The notes under the pieces: generated by a model
What the model saw: the letters and a program-made list of their open reading frames with translations, nothing else
What the model was told of the DNA's origin: nothing
The model's database searches: none
Part shown: piece by piece, positions 16,338 through 27,000 of the stretch
How the letters are laid out: the number at the start of each line of letters is the position of its first letter
Position numbering within the stretch: position 1 is the first letter of the stretch
Source of the DNA: Candidatus Kapaibacterium sp.
GTDB lineage: Bacteria > Bacteroidota > Ignavibacteria > Palsa-1295
DNA length: 35,210 bases
Reading direction: 5' to 3'
Assembly (NCBI GenBank): GCA_025450975.1
Contig: JANWLI010000055.1
Span: 1-35,210 of the forward strand
Program-made: the position numbers and the translations under genes

Positions 16338-16883
16338 TTATGTACTAAAAAAAACTGTAGCCGAGACTGAGTCCGGCATTGTGTCGATATTCATTAAAGG
16401 TAAAGAATGGTGTATATCCCAGACGGAAGGTAAACCCACCGAAGTACGGCTGTATCTCACTCCTAAAAATACCGTGCCTTTCACCGGTGCACATGAGGTT
16501 GGCAATACCGTCGTGCCACAATCATCTCTTTTCAGTTCGGTTACTGTTCCAAGACCAACTTCAATATGTGATTGCTCCTTGAAAAACAGGTAATTGACCA
16601 TGGTGACGAGCACACCAAAAGTCTTCGGTCCGTTTTCTGCGTATGCTCCATAACCTGCTTTAAACGAAAGATGGGAAAACAGACGAACATCCAGGTTATA
16701 GGATAGCTGAACGCCGTTTCCGGCCAACTCGAAGTAAAGCGCGACATAATCGGTCTTTTTGCGACCCGGGTTTTCAAACAGCGTGTCGGAAGATTTTGGA
16801 GTGTGGACAGTCTTGGCAGAATCGGTCTGCGCGAATGCGGGATGGAAACTGATGACACAAAGGAGGAGTGTGAAGCGTAACAT
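16338..16883 (-). CDS. Putative outer-membrane beta-barrel protein
   Basis: 181 residues. Signal peptide MLRFTLLLCVISFHPAFAQ, then strands typical of a small barrel: YVALYFELAGNGVQLSYNLD, HLSFKAGYGAYAENG, VTMVNYLF, HIEVGLGTVTELK, VFLGVRYSRTSVGL. The frame extends three codons to a TTG at 16892, but that codon is inside the -7 box; ATG 16883 is therefore the start. Probably lies in the outer membrane. It may be an ancient paralogue of the next gene (similar length, order of strands and signal peptide), though residue identity is low. Confidence 0.75.
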   Translation of the reverse strand: MLRFTLLLCVISFHPAFAQTDSAKTVHTPKSSDTLFENPGRKKTDYVALYFELAGNGVQLSYNLDVRLFSHLSFKAGYGAYAENGPKTFGVLVTMVNYLFFKEQSHIEVGLGTVTELKRDDCGTTVLPTSCAPVKGTVFLGVRYSRTSVGLPSVWDIHHSLPLMNIDTMPDSVSATVFFST

Positions 16884-16889
16884 CCGGCT

Positions 16890-16926
16890 CAAAGTTACGA
16901 TAAATCTATTCTAAATGGTATCTTTG
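16890..16926. promoter_or_regulatory. Divergent promoter pair
   Basis: Minus-strand TAACTTTG (16890-16897) ends 6 nt before ATG 16883. Plus-strand TATCTTTG (16919-16926) ends 21 nt before ATG 16948. The two -7 boxes lie 21 bp apart in a 64-bp intergenic region, so the divergent genes may be co-regulated. Confidence 0.6.
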
Positions 16927-16947
16927 TACATTACAGAACACATCCTC

Positions 16948-18342
16948 ATGAAGTACCTAGTCATCCTACTCATTCTCGCAGGTGCGGCCCTTCCGGTCCT
17001 TGCTCAGGAAGTACAAGTGCCGTTCGATTCTGCCGGTAAGATCGAAGTGATTACGCGTGAGCTGGAAAAAAGCTATCGGCTGTTTCCGGAAATTACAAAT
17101 TTTCGCGATGCGATCCTGATTATGCGGCCCGATAGTACGTATCACATTGAGATCACGTACATCGAAGATGGGCAGATCAAGCGCATCAAACAGGATAAGA
17201 GCCAGGCGCAGATCGCCGTGTTGCGTCAGCGACTAACCGAACCGACATTCGACACACCTGCGCCGGCGAAACCTGGTGCGGGTCTCGATCAAACAGCGCG
17301 AACAAAGTTCATTACAGCTACGACGCTGCTGGCAACCTTTGCTTATGGGCCGCTCATTATCAGCTCACTCGATGGTGCCGGGGGCGGAGCTATTGCAGGA
17401 TTGGAATTGATCATTGGCGGCGCAGGATTTTTGCTTCCCTTGCTTGCGACCGAAGACCGCTCCGTCACACAAGCGGAAGCCTCGCTTGCTATCGGCGGCG
17501 CTGTTCTCGGCATTGGCCATGGCATGCTGCTCTCCTCACTGATCACCAATGGCGATGTCGGCAACGAATTCGGTATCATTGCCACTACGATGAGTGTTGG
17601 CGAAATGATCGCAGGCTATAACATCGCCCACGCAAATAATTTTAACGCCGGCAAATCCGACATTATCGTAACATACGGCCTTTATGGTATGGGGCAAGGT
17701 GCGCTGCTGCCTATAGTCGCTGCGGGGGATATTGACAATATTTCGAGCTCATGGGTGACCGGCTCGGCACTTGCCTTTTCAGCGCTTGGCTATTTCGCCG
17801 GCAATGCACTTTCAAATGCAACTCGCTATACGCGCGGCGATGCAACCGTTGCATCGACGACAGGCGGATTTGCGACACTGTGTATGCTTGGATTAGTGCT
17901 TCCGGCCCTGGAGAACTCAGGGGACGAAGGACTCCAGATCGCTGCTGCCTCGGCAATGGCAGGAAATATTGCCGGACTCTGGCTCGGTCATTATTTGGCC
18001 GAGAAAAAAGATCTTTCGGAGGACGAAGGTAATTACATCTCGCTCGGCACGTTTGCCGGATGTCTGATCGGTTCGGGCGTCGGGTTGATCCTAGCAACGG
18101 ATTTGGACAACATTACCGATATCTACCAATTCACGATCCCCGCGGTGCTTGGCACTGCCGGTGGCTTTGCGATCTCCTACCATGTCTTTGGCAAAGGTTC
18201 TGGCAGAGACGAGGGGTCCAATTGGGATGTGAACTTCAATCCCGGCGCGCTGATCGGCGGCTTAACTGAACAGCCACGATTGACCGCAGATGGAAGACCG
18301 CCACGGGTTTCTCCGGCGCTATCGGTGCAGTATCAGTGGTAA
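16948..18342 (+). CDS. Exported glycine-rich multi-segment membrane protein, unknown function
   Basis: 464 residues. Signal peptide MKYLVILLILAGAALPVLAQ. The N-terminal 100 residues are soluble (SYRLFPEITNFRDAILIMRP and ITYIEDGQIKRIKQDKSQ). From about residue 115 there are some eight repeated glycine/alanine-rich hydrophobic segments of related pattern (GGGAIAGLELIIGGAGFLLP, GGAVLGIGHGMLLSSLI, GNIAGLWLGHYLAEKKDLS, FAGCLIGSGVGLIL), suggesting an internally repeated membrane domain. The chain ends ALSVQYQW with a terminal aromatic residue. The ATG at 16915 lies within the -7 region, so 16948 is the start. A strong terminator follows at 18362. No known family is recognised. Confidence 0.75.
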   Translation: MKYLVILLILAGAALPVLAQEVQVPFDSAGKIEVITRELEKSYRLFPEITNFRDAILIMRPDSTYHIEITYIEDGQIKRIKQDKSQAQIAVLRQRLTEPTFDTPAPAKPGAGLDQTARTKFITATTLLATFAYGPLIISSLDGAGGGAIAGLELIIGGAGFLLPLLATEDRSVTQAEASLAIGGAVLGIGHGMLLSSLITNGDVGNEFGIIATTMSVGEMIAGYNIAHANNFNAGKSDIIVTYGLYGMGQGALLPIVAAGDIDNISSSWVTGSALAFSALGYFAGNALSNATRYTRGDATVASTTGGFATLCMLGLVLPALENSGDEGLQIAAASAMAGNIAGLWLGHYLAEKKDLSEDEGNYISLGTFAGCLIGSGVGLILATDLDNITDIYQFTIPAVLGTAGGFAISYHVFGKGSGRDEGSNWDVNFNPGALIGGLTEQPRLTADGRPPRVSPALSVQYQW

Positions 18343-18361
18343 CGAATTTGATTTAAAGCTT

Positions 18362-18405
18362 CAGGTAGGGGCACTCCATGCAGTGCCCCTACCTGTTTTG
18401 TTTTT
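18362..18405 (+). terminator. Long perfect hairpin terminator
   Basis: Fourteen-bp perfect stem 18362-18375 / 18382-18395 with a six-base loop CCATGC, followed by TTTTGTTTTT. The stem sequence GTAGGGGCACT resembles a palindrome dispersed in many bacterial genomes, so it may be a co-opted repeat. It insulates the carB half from the gene upstream. Confidence 0.9.
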
Positions 18406-18431
18406 GATTCTTCGCTTCGCTCATTCTGCCG

Positions 18432-18439
18432 TAAATTTG
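18432..18439 (+). promoter_or_regulatory. -7 promoter element of the carB half, leaderless spacing
   Basis: TAAATTTG ends 5 nt before ATG 18445, after the terminator. The gene is an independent transcription unit. Confidence 0.6.
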
Positions 18440-18444
18440 CAGCC

Positions 18445-20229
<1,785 letters not shown>

Positions 20230-20238
<9 letters not shown>

Positions 20239-20430
20239 GATTTAAGATGTAAGATGTAAGAGTGGGATGCCGCGTACGGGAGTGCGCGGATTTTTTGTGA
20301 TGTAACAGTAAAGTGGGACGTTGTCGCTTCGCACTCATGCATCATAGTTTTGTGACGATGATTAGCAAATGTATCTGATAGCGCACATTCCGACGTTAAG
20401 TTAAATCTTACATCTTAAATCTTACATCTT
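20230..20430. repeat. Intergenic element with 30-bp terminal inverted repeats
   Basis: Arms 20230-20259 and 20401-20430 are reverse complements at 29 of 30 positions; each is built of the word AAGATGTAAGAT/TTAAGATGTAAG. The left arm includes the last two codons and the TAA stop of the carB half. The 141 bp between hold the carB terminator and no credible gene. This fills most of the 20239-20505 gap. Confidence 0.85.
20270..20296 (+). terminator. Terminator of the carB half
   Basis: Stem CCGCGTAC (20270-20277) / GTGCGCGG (20282-20289), one G-T pair, loop GGGA, then A and six T. It lies inside the inverted-repeat element. Confidence 0.8.
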
Positions 20431-20447
20431 TGCGCGTAGCGCTTTAA

Positions 20448-20480
20448 ATAAAAAAAAGGGGACCCGGAAGTAGTCCCCTT
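20448..20480 (-). terminator. Terminator of the gene at 20506-20931
   Basis: Minus-strand stem AAGGGGAC/GTCCCCTT (20473-20480 with 20456-20463), running into a T-rich tract. It lies 26 bp after the stop of the minus-strand gene. Confidence 0.85.
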
Positions 20481-20505
20481 CTTCTACAGAACTAAGACAA
20501 AAAAT

Positions 20506-20931
20506 TTACTTTACGACGGTGACCTTATCGGCTACCTGAACGCCGCCTTCGTACTTCGAGACGACGTAGTACATGCCGGGCCGGACTTTCTCAGAATCCA
20601 CCTTATAGGTATTGAGTCCGCTGCGTACTTTCCCTGCATGCAGGATAGCAATAACGTCACCACGTGAATTCAGCAATGTGACCTCGGCATAACCACTTTT
20701 CGCCGATACCATTTCAACGTTGAGCTTCTTAGATGTGCCTGGCACAATTTTGACCGTAAACGAGAGATCGTTTGTGCTGTCTGTGGCAGTACGTTCAGGT
20801 GCTGATTGCTTGGTGTCGTTTGATACATTGGCAGAAGTGTCGGAATTAGTAACACGAGCGGCCTGGGGCTGCGCGAAGGCGGCTCCGGCCACGAAAATCA
20901 CTAAAAACGCTATGTAAATTGCTCTACCCAC
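20506..20931 (-). CDS. Small secreted protein with a sorting-domain-like C terminus
   Basis: 141 residues. Signal peptide MGRAIYIAFLVIFVAGAAFA; residues 22-55 are a Ser/Thr/Asn-rich, probably disordered linker; residues 56-141 form a single beta-sandwich like a T9SS CTD (KLNVEMVSAKSGYAEVTLLN, GDVIAILHAGKV, VRPGMYYVVSKYEGG, VADKVTVVK), without the YPNP opening. Essentially the protein is a linker plus this domain. It may be an anchor, an adaptor, or a relic of a larger cargo protein. The start is GTG 20931, the only candidate compatible with the signal peptide. A near-consensus -7 (TAACTTTT) lies about 30 nt upstream. It has a strong terminator downstream. Confidence 0.75.
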   Translation of the reverse strand: MGRAIYIAFLVIFVAGAAFAQPQAARVTNSDTSANVSNDTKQSAPERTATDSTNDLSFTVKIVPGTSKKLNVEMVSAKSGYAEVTLLNSRGDVIAILHAGKVRSGLNTYKVDSEKVRPGMYYVVSKYEGGVQVADKVTVVK

Positions 20932-21197
20932 TTTCTACCACTATTAACTCGTTTTTCAAGTAAAAGTTACACTCTCTGACTGAATTGACTAAATCGTAAT
21001 GGTGAGGAAATGTCGGAAACGACCCCCTGGCGGTGGTCTCTTAGCAATGGGCAAATCGATAAGAAAATGACACCATTGATATAACGTTTGGCAGGCAAGC
21101 CCCGTGACGGAGCGCATTATTACCTTCACGTTAAGTGCTTTATTTTGACGTATTTCCAAACTTTATTGAGCTTTCCGGTGGTTCTTGAATTCCTGCG
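20932..21197. other. Gap before queA without a supported gene
   Basis: 266 bp between divergent genes. A 23-codon frame from ATG 20999 exists but has no family resemblance or clear expression signal. The stretch TTATTTTG near 21140 is one base off a -7 box and could serve queA. Nothing else is visible. Confidence 0.5.
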
Positions 21198-22253
21198 ATG
21201 CCACTACTAAACGAATACGATTACGAGCTTCCCGACGAGCTTATTGCACGCTATCCTGCCGAGCGGCGGGAGGGGTCGCGGTTGCTGGTGGTTGGGCGGT
21301 CGGGCGTTCGGACGGACGGGCGTTCGGGGTTTGAGGATCGGAGGTTTACCGATCTTCCAGGGTATTTGCAGGCGGGTGATGTGCTGGTACTCAACGAGAC
21401 AAAGGTGATCCCTGCCCGGCTCGAAGGTACGAGAGAGTCTACCGGCGCAAAGGTCGAGATCTTTCTCCTGCATCGTCAGGCTGATCGGACCGATACGTGG
21501 CATGTGCTGGCTGCGCCGGCAAAGAAGGTAAAGACGGGCGAGACGATCCGGATCAATGATGAGCTTAGCTGTGAAGTCGTCGACGAGTTAGCCGAAGGCG
21601 AACGGATCGTTCGATTTGTATCGAGCGGCGATCTAGAAGCTGCGATCGAGCGCGCGGGCTCGATGCCAATACCTCCCTACCTCAAGCGCGAAAGCGATGC
21701 GACCGATCGCGAACGGTACCAGACGATCTTCGCGCGCGTACCTGGCGCCGTCGCTGCGCCAACGGCAAGTCTGCATTTTACCGACGAGCTCTTACGCGAG
21801 ATCGAAGCGAAGGGCATACGCATTGCACGTGTCGTACTGCATGTCGGTCTTGGGACGTTTCGTCCGGTTGAAGTTGAAGATGTGACGCAGCATAAGATGC
21901 ATGCGGAGTACTATGAAGTCTCGGAGGAAGCTTCGATAATCATTAACAATGCGCGAGCTGCAGACGGCAGGATCATCGCTGCGGGCACGACAGCTGCGCG
22001 GACACTGGAGACTGTTGCCGATGCTGACGGCACCGTACATCCGGGTAGTGGCGAGACCGCTATCTTTATCTATCCACCCTACAAGTTCAAGGCTGTTGAT
22101 GCGCTGGTGACGAACTTCCACCAGCCAAAGTCTACCTTACTGATGATGATCAGCGCGTTTGCGGGTGCGGAGAATATTCGTGAAGCCTATCAGCATGCGA
22201 TACGGGAGCGGTATCGGTTCTTAAGTTACGGCGATGCGATGCTGATTGTCTGA
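21198..22253 (+). CDS. queA: S-adenosylmethionine:tRNA ribosyltransferase-isomerase
   Basis: 351 residues, cytoplasmic. QueA moves the ribosyl part of SAM to 7-aminomethyl-7-deazaguanine in tRNA, making epoxyqueuosine. Diagnostic stretches: YDYELPDELIARYPAERREG at the N terminus, GDVLVLNETKVIPARLEG, GSMPIPPYLKRESDATDRER, RVPGAVAAPTASLHFTDELL, HVGLGTFRPVEVEDVTQHKM with the HAEYYEVSEE that follows, GTTAARTLE, TNFHQPKSTLLMMISAFAG and the closing YRFLSYGDAMLIV. Length is normal. Oddity: between RLLVV and FTDLPGYL, where other QueA proteins have about eleven variable residues, there are 17 (GRSGVRTDGRSGFEDRR) encoded by two tandem units of a repeat also found around 14231-14298. All catalytic-core motifs appear intact. 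Confidence 0.97.
   Translation: MPLLNEYDYELPDELIARYPAERREGSRLLVVGRSGVRTDGRSGFEDRRFTDLPGYLQAGDVLVLNETKVIPARLEGTRESTGAKVEIFLLHRQADRTDTWHVLAAPAKKVKTGETIRINDELSCEVVDELAEGERIVRFVSSGDLEAAIERAGSMPIPPYLKRESDATDRERYQTIFARVPGAVAAPTASLHFTDELLREIEAKGIRIARVVLHVGLGTFRPVEVEDVTQHKMHAEYYEVSEEASIIINNARAADGRIIAAGTTAARTLETVADADGTVHPGSGETAIFIYPPYKFKAVDALVTNFHQPKSTLLMMISAFAGAENIREAYQHAIRERYRFLSYGDAMLIV
21294..21329 (+). repeat. Repeat inserted in frame within queA
   Basis: Two tandem units of the form CGGnCGGGCGTTCGG, related to GGACGGTCAGGCGTTCG at 14281-14297 in the left arm of the four-helix-bundle cassette. They encode RSGVRTDGRSG in a surface-variable position of QueA. Confidence 0.65.
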
Positions 22254-22343
22254 ACTGTGATTAGTGGGATTAAAGGGATTTGGGGGGATTGTAACGCTTG
22301 GAGGTGTTCTGCAATGAACCGCATGGCGCAACATAAACTATTA

Positions 22344-22361
22344 CGCAGGCTAAAGCCTGCG
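22344..22361. repeat. Perfect short palindrome of a dispersed type
   Basis: CGCAGGCT-AA-AGCCTGCG, an 8-bp stem with a 2-nt loop, in the queA/22476 gap. Sequences of this form (GCAGGCTAAAGCCTGC) are scattered through many bacterial genomes. It may act as a weak stop for queA. Confidence 0.65.
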
Positions 22362-22370
22362 GCTATCGCC

Positions 22371-22405
22371 ATAATTCGTAATTCGTAAATCGTAATTCAT
22401 AATTT
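22371..22405. repeat. Low-complexity word repeat
   Basis: Imperfect tandem copies of AATTCGTA / AATCGTAATTC between queA and the terminator of the convergent gene, of the same style as the words at 2342 and 20230. Confidence 0.6.
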
Positions 22406-22406
22406 A

Positions 22407-22443
22407 AAATAAAAAAGGCGGCCGATCTTCCGAATCGTCCGCC
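22407..22443 (-). terminator. Terminator of the gene at 22476-23138
   Basis: Minus-strand stem GGCGGACGAT (22443-22434) / ATCGGCCGCC (22426-22417), with one mismatch, running into TTTTTTATTTT. Confidence 0.85.
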
Positions 22444-22475
22444 CTCTCTGTTGAAGAGATAGCATGACATGAGGG

Positions 22476-23138
22476 CTACCTCACAACCGTCATGAGCCTC
22501 CGTTCGAGGGGCATTCCTGGCACTTGCAGGAACACCGGGTACGTACCGGACGGCATGTCATTCAACGTAACCGTTACGTTGTGCCAGCCGACCGTCGGGC
22601 TCGACGCTTCGAAAAGCGTCTGAATTTCGCTGCCCAACATGTCATAGAGTACCAGGCGAGCGCCGGCGTACTCATTGTCAAGATAGAAACGAAATGTGGA
22701 TTTCGCTCCGTAAGTTACCGGATTCGGGTAATTTTGTTCGAGCACCAACCCGGAGTTAAACTCCCGATCATTACCTGACGGACTAACATCGGCGGTTTGA
22801 TCGTTCTCGCCGTAGCCGACAAGCAGTGTGCCTTCGACAAACAAGTCTCCTTCATCAACAAAAAGAGAGCTTACGTGCATCGTTTCCCCTGCGGGAATGC
22901 GAATCGAGCTGCCGCCATCAATTATGACATGCACCTTCCTATTTTTCGCATCGCCAGGAAACGCGTTGTGTGTGGGTGCGAGCCAGATGCCACTCGCATT
23001 TACTTTCCAATTCTCCGAAGATGTCCAAAGCCCGCTACCGGATGTACGGAACGTCGTCTCATTTGTTTGGGCAATCAACGGGCTCACAAGTGACATAAAT
23101 GTCACTGCGGCAAAACCAAGTATGAGCCGTTTTATCAT
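22476..23138 (-). CDS. Secreted T9SS cargo protein, unknown function
   Basis: 220 residues. Signal peptide MIKRLILGFAAVTFMSLVSP (cut near LIAQ). Residues 27-110 form a beta-solenoid-like region of a type common in this phylum: SGSGLWTSSENWKVNASGIW, VHVIIDGGSSIRIPAGETMH, LFVDEGDLFVEGTLLVG. From about residue 130 a T9SS type-A sorting domain starts at VLEQNYPNPVTYGAKSTFRF and ends MPLERRLMTVVR. Start ATG 23138 has a good ribosome binding site (AGGAAGAAA). A full -33/-7 promoter lies 34 nt upstream and a terminator follows. No enzymatic motifs are seen; likely structural or surface-binding. Confidence 0.87.
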   Translation of the reverse strand: MIKRLILGFAAVTFMSLVSPLIAQTNETTFRTSGSGLWTSSENWKVNASGIWLAPTHNAFPGDAKNRKVHVIIDGGSSIRIPAGETMHVSSLFVDEGDLFVEGTLLVGYGENDQTADVSPSGNDREFNSGLVLEQNYPNPVTYGAKSTFRFYLDNEYAGARLVLYDMLGSEIQTLFEASSPTVGWHNVTVTLNDMPSGTYPVFLQVPGMPLERRLMTVVR

Positions 23139-23172
23139 TTTCTTCCTATATGTAACATGGATGAGGGGTCAG

Positions 23173-23202
23173 CAAATATAAGGGTAAATCCTGTAAATAC
23201 AA
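23173..23202 (-). promoter_or_regulatory. Promoter of the gene at 22476-23138
   Basis: Minus strand: TTG (23202-23200), 19-nt spacer, TATATTTG (23180-23173), then a 34-nt leader. This fits both elements and the spacing of the Bacteroidota sigma-70 promoter. Confidence 0.75.
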
Positions 23203-23249
23203 CATTTCCACTGATTAATTTTTTAAGTTTTCCCTAACGTATTAACATC

Positions 23250-23298
23250 TAAGGGATTAGTATGTGGATTTCTTACCCACATTCCACCACATCCCTTA
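23250..23298. other. Hairpin upstream of the Spy-like gene
   Basis: TAAGGGAT (23250-23257) pairs with ATCCCTTA (23291-23298); within it ATGTGG (23262-23267) can pair with CCACAT (23277-23282). It lies in the 296-bp gap before the Spy-like gene. Role unknown; a regulatory structure is possible. Confidence 0.45.
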
Positions 23299-23434
23299 TT
23301 TCCTCTCTACTTCGCCGCTCAATCCTGTCGGAATTTGATGAATAAGTATTCAGCATTGTGACATTAAACAATTTTGACTCGTAGAACTCTACTAATACAA
23401 AGAGACCAATTGTATCAACTGAAAGGGAAAAGAA

Positions 23435-23965
23435 ATGAAAGCAATTATTCGCACCGCAGTGATCTTCAGCCTGATGGCCATCGGCATCGGCGCCTTTGCT
23501 CATGAAGGAAAAGGCAAAGGAAGAGGCAATGCCCAAAACATGGGCAAGCATATCGAGAAGATCAAAACAGAGCTTGGACTGACCGAAGCGCAGTCAGCGC
23601 AGATCCGGTCGATCATCGAATCGTCGAAAGCCGAAATGAAGGCAGACGTCGAAGCGATGAAGAGCGCCGACACGAAGGACGAAAAAGCCGCAGCAAAAGC
23701 CGAACTGAAGAAAGATCAGCAGGCGATGCGCGAGAGAATCCTGTCGGTCTTAACACCGGAGCAGCGTGCTAAAGCTGAAAACATGCGCGGCCTCTTCAAA
23801 GAGAAGATGAAAGGTAAGCGCGGCAACAAGGGCGGCAAGCATCGTGGCGACGTCGATGACGACGGCACGGCACCGGCACCTTCCGGCGGCACCCCGAAGT
23901 CGACTCCGCCAAGCGGCGGCACCGACAAATCGAGTAGTGGTTCACAGGGAAAGACAAAGATCTAA
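23435..23965 (+). CDS. Periplasmic Spy/CpxP-like (LTXXQ-motif) protein
   Basis: 176 residues. Signal peptide MKAIIRTAVIFSLMAIGIGA (cut near FAH). The helical core contains two LTxxQ motifs, LTEAQSAQIRSIIES (about residue 49) and LTPEQRAKAENMRGLFKEKM (about 108), the hallmark of CpxP/Spy/ZraP-type proteins that act as periplasmic chaperones or metal/stress sensors. The remainder is basic, lysine-rich helix, then a Gly/Pro/Ser-rich low-complexity tail (APSGGTPKSTPPSGGTDKSS) that may be disordered. DVDDDG at about 147 resembles a metal loop. Start ATG 23435 follows the ribosome binding site AAGGGAAAAGAA. Its own terminator lies at 24045. No sensor kinase is adjacent. Confidence 0.87.
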   Translation: MKAIIRTAVIFSLMAIGIGAFAHEGKGKGRGNAQNMGKHIEKIKTELGLTEAQSAQIRSIIESSKAEMKADVEAMKSADTKDEKAAAKAELKKDQQAMRERILSVLTPEQRAKAENMRGLFKEKMKGKRGNKGGKHRGDVDDDGTAPAPSGGTPKSTPPSGGTDKSSSGSQGKTKI

Positions 23966-24044
23966 CGACAGGGAAGATAACCGTTAAGGGACAAGTAAAA
24001 GACAAAGAACTAAGAAGAGAAACATCCTCCCAAAGTGAATGAAG

Positions 24045-24070
24045 AACCCGGCCTATGCCGGGTTTTTTTA
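24045..24070 (+). terminator. Terminator of the Spy-like gene
   Basis: Perfect stem AACCCGGC/GCCGGGTT (24045-24052, 24057-24064), loop CTAT, then five further T. It overlaps the stop codon of the convergent minus-strand gene. Confidence 0.92.
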
Positions 24071-27000
24071 TTGGCGAATCAGGTGCAGCACAGAGGTGCC
24101 ACGCATGGTCTCGATCCGAAGCATGTAGGCGCCGCTTGCGATATGCTCAAGGGATAGCGTTTGCGGCCTTCCCTTTCCGAGCGTGCATTGTCTGGTAAGA
24201 ACGACCTTGCCAAAGACATCGAAAAGTTGTATCTGGGCCTCTACATCATCATCCGAAGAGATGATTACTTTGTTATCGGCAGGATTCGGATGAATAGTAA
24301 ACTTGGGGCGCTCGCCGAGATGCATGAACCGGGAGATGATCTCTGCGCCGCATCCCGCAGGTGGTGTGATGCTACTTATGCCGACAACGGGCATACTATA
24401 CCTGCAGAATGAATTGACCCATGCCGAGTCGAAGGTAACAAGACGATCGCCGACAGAGTCAACGAAAACATTGAAGTACGCATAGCCGAGCAGTGGATTT
24501 CCCTGTGTATACTGCCCCTTGATCTTTGTACGACCTTTCCATTGGCTGTTTGGGATGTCGAGCGAAGTACCGGTTTCGCTGAACGAGCCAATGTAGTCGA
24601 GCTGCGGATCGTAGGTAATGACCAGTTCGACCATCTCATCGGTGACGAGGCCGCGGACGGTGATCGGCAATCGTACCGTGCCGCCAATTGTATCGGCAAT
24701 AACATTTGTCGATTCGAACGAGAGCGGCAACAGTGGATGCGAGCTACCAAGGAGACGTATCGTATCCCGTTGGCCATTCGAGCCTTCGACGATCAATATA
24801 GCATCATGCTCATGGCTAAGATCTGTTGAAAATGCAACTTCGATCAGATCGGGAGCTACGCGCACGATGCGATACCGAGCACTATCCGGACCGACAATGC
24901 GGAGTTGATCTAGTGAGGGGAATACACAACCGGTACGTGCGATCGAGATACTACGGAAAATTGTGTCGCACCGAACGGTGTCTAGCCGGAAGAGCTCGGT
25001 TGTTGAATACTGCAGCGTTCCGGCCGGGATATCTGCAGCACCGAAGAGCTCGATCGTATCGCGTTGACCATTTGTCCCTTCGATAACGATGCGTCCGGAA
25101 TGCTCGCCGCCTCTTGTCGAAGTGAAGGAAACGAAGATCGAATCGCTTGTCACATTTTCAAGCGTATAGCTTGCACTATCCGGACCGGAAATATGCAGTG
25201 AGTCGATCTGCGGCAAGATGCATCCTAGTCTCTTAATACTGATGCTGCGAAAAACCGTATCTGAACAATCGATCGTATCGGTACGGAAAAGATCGTGCGT
25301 GGAGTATTCGAGCGAGCCGGGTGGAAATGTAGCTTCACCAAACAAGTCTATTGTATCGATCTGGCCGTTCGTCGCTTCAACGATGAGATATCCTTCATGC
25401 GAGCGTAGATGCGTGCCGGCAAACGAGATATGAATTGAATCTCCGGACGAACCTATCACCTGATAACTTGCACTGTCCGGACCGATGATCTTTATCATGC
25501 TGATGTCCGGAGGAATACAGCCAACTCGTTTAAGCACGATAGCACGATATAGCGTATCATCACAATCAACTGTGTCGGTACCGAAGAGCTCTCGTGGTGT
25601 ATAGGAAATACTATCCGGAGGCAGAACTGCCGTTCCTGATAGCAGGATCGTATCGCGCTGACCGTTCGTGCCTTCGACAATGATAAATCCCTGATGATCG
25701 CGCTCTGTATTCGATGAGAAGGAAATTCGAATCGAATCAGCGTTGTATCCTGCGAGATGGTAGTTGCTACTATCTGAGCCACCGATCGTAATCGATTTAA
25801 TCCCCGGCAACACACAACCCAAACGCTGGAGCGTGATCGTCCGAAGGAGTGTGTCGTTACATCCGACTGTATCGGCTTGAAATAAATTGCGTGTCGAGTA
25901 CGTGATCGTATCCGGTGGAACGATCGCATTGCCAAAGAGCCTGATCGTATCTCGTTGGACATTCGAACCTTCAATAATGACAAAGCCAGTGTGGCTGCCC
26001 AGCTTATCAGTTGAAAATGCGATGCTGATCGTGTCGTTCGATGCGCCGATGAGCTTGTAGCGTGCGCTGTCCGGGCCGGTGATCTTAATCGATTTTACCG
26101 TCGGCCGCAGACAACCAAGACGAGACACGACAACTGTCCGAACGAGTGTGTCATCACAGTGCAGAGTATCTGTCTTGAATAACTCTTGTGGGGAGTATCG
26201 GAGAGTGTCCGGCTGAACTCTCGACGTACCGAAGAGCTGGATCGTATCGAGCTGACCGTCCGAAGCCTGAATCACCATAAATCCCCGATGCGACCGATTA
26301 AGATCGGAAGCAAATGCGATAGTGATCGAGTCATTATCGTACGCGATAGTATCGTAGCGATACTTATCAGTGCCTAATATCCAGATCTTCAGGATGCCGG
26401 GAGGATTACAAGAAGGCTTTGCAATGTGAATAGTACGCTTAACCGTATCATTGCAGCCCATCGTATCGGTACGAAACAACTCTTGCGCATCGTAGCTGAG
26501 TGTCTTTGGCGTATTGATAAAGCTTCCGCCGGCATTCGTCGTTTTCCAGACACTTCCCTGGTCGGAAAGTGTGAAGACGATATTGTCATTAATGCAGGCG
26601 ATCGCGCGTGCATCGTACTTGCTTGGCGGACCTGCTTGTTGTGTCCAGGTGATTCCCTGATCGGTAGATCGAAGTACGGTATTACTCAGCGTGCCGGCAT
26701 AGAGTGTTCTTTGTGTTCCGGTGATCGAGCCGGAAATATAGGGGATTGTCCGTCCGAACATGGTCTGCCACGTAACACCATCATCGGTTGATTTATAGAT
26801 CTCCGAGATACCATTATCCGGTACGGCCTTATCCTCATTTGCAAGGTAGAGGACGTCGGGAGTGCATGGATCGGCAAAGATCGAAAAGCAATCGCCGTCT
26901 ACAAGACCCGAACGATGGACCCAGTTCAGGCCATCGTCATTGGACACGGCCACCCATCCGTCGGATAGACCGGGACTTTGAAAACTACCACCGAAAACAT

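Noticed and set aside
20999..21070. 23-codon basic mini-frame (MVRKCRKRPPGGG...)
   Set aside because: Considered as a small ribosomal-type protein; no match to THX or other known small proteins and no start signals.
24722..26500. CRISPR-like periodicity
   Set aside because: The period is 297 bp, in frame and protein-level; no short identical repeats with unique spacers. No CRISPR array is seen anywhere in the window.
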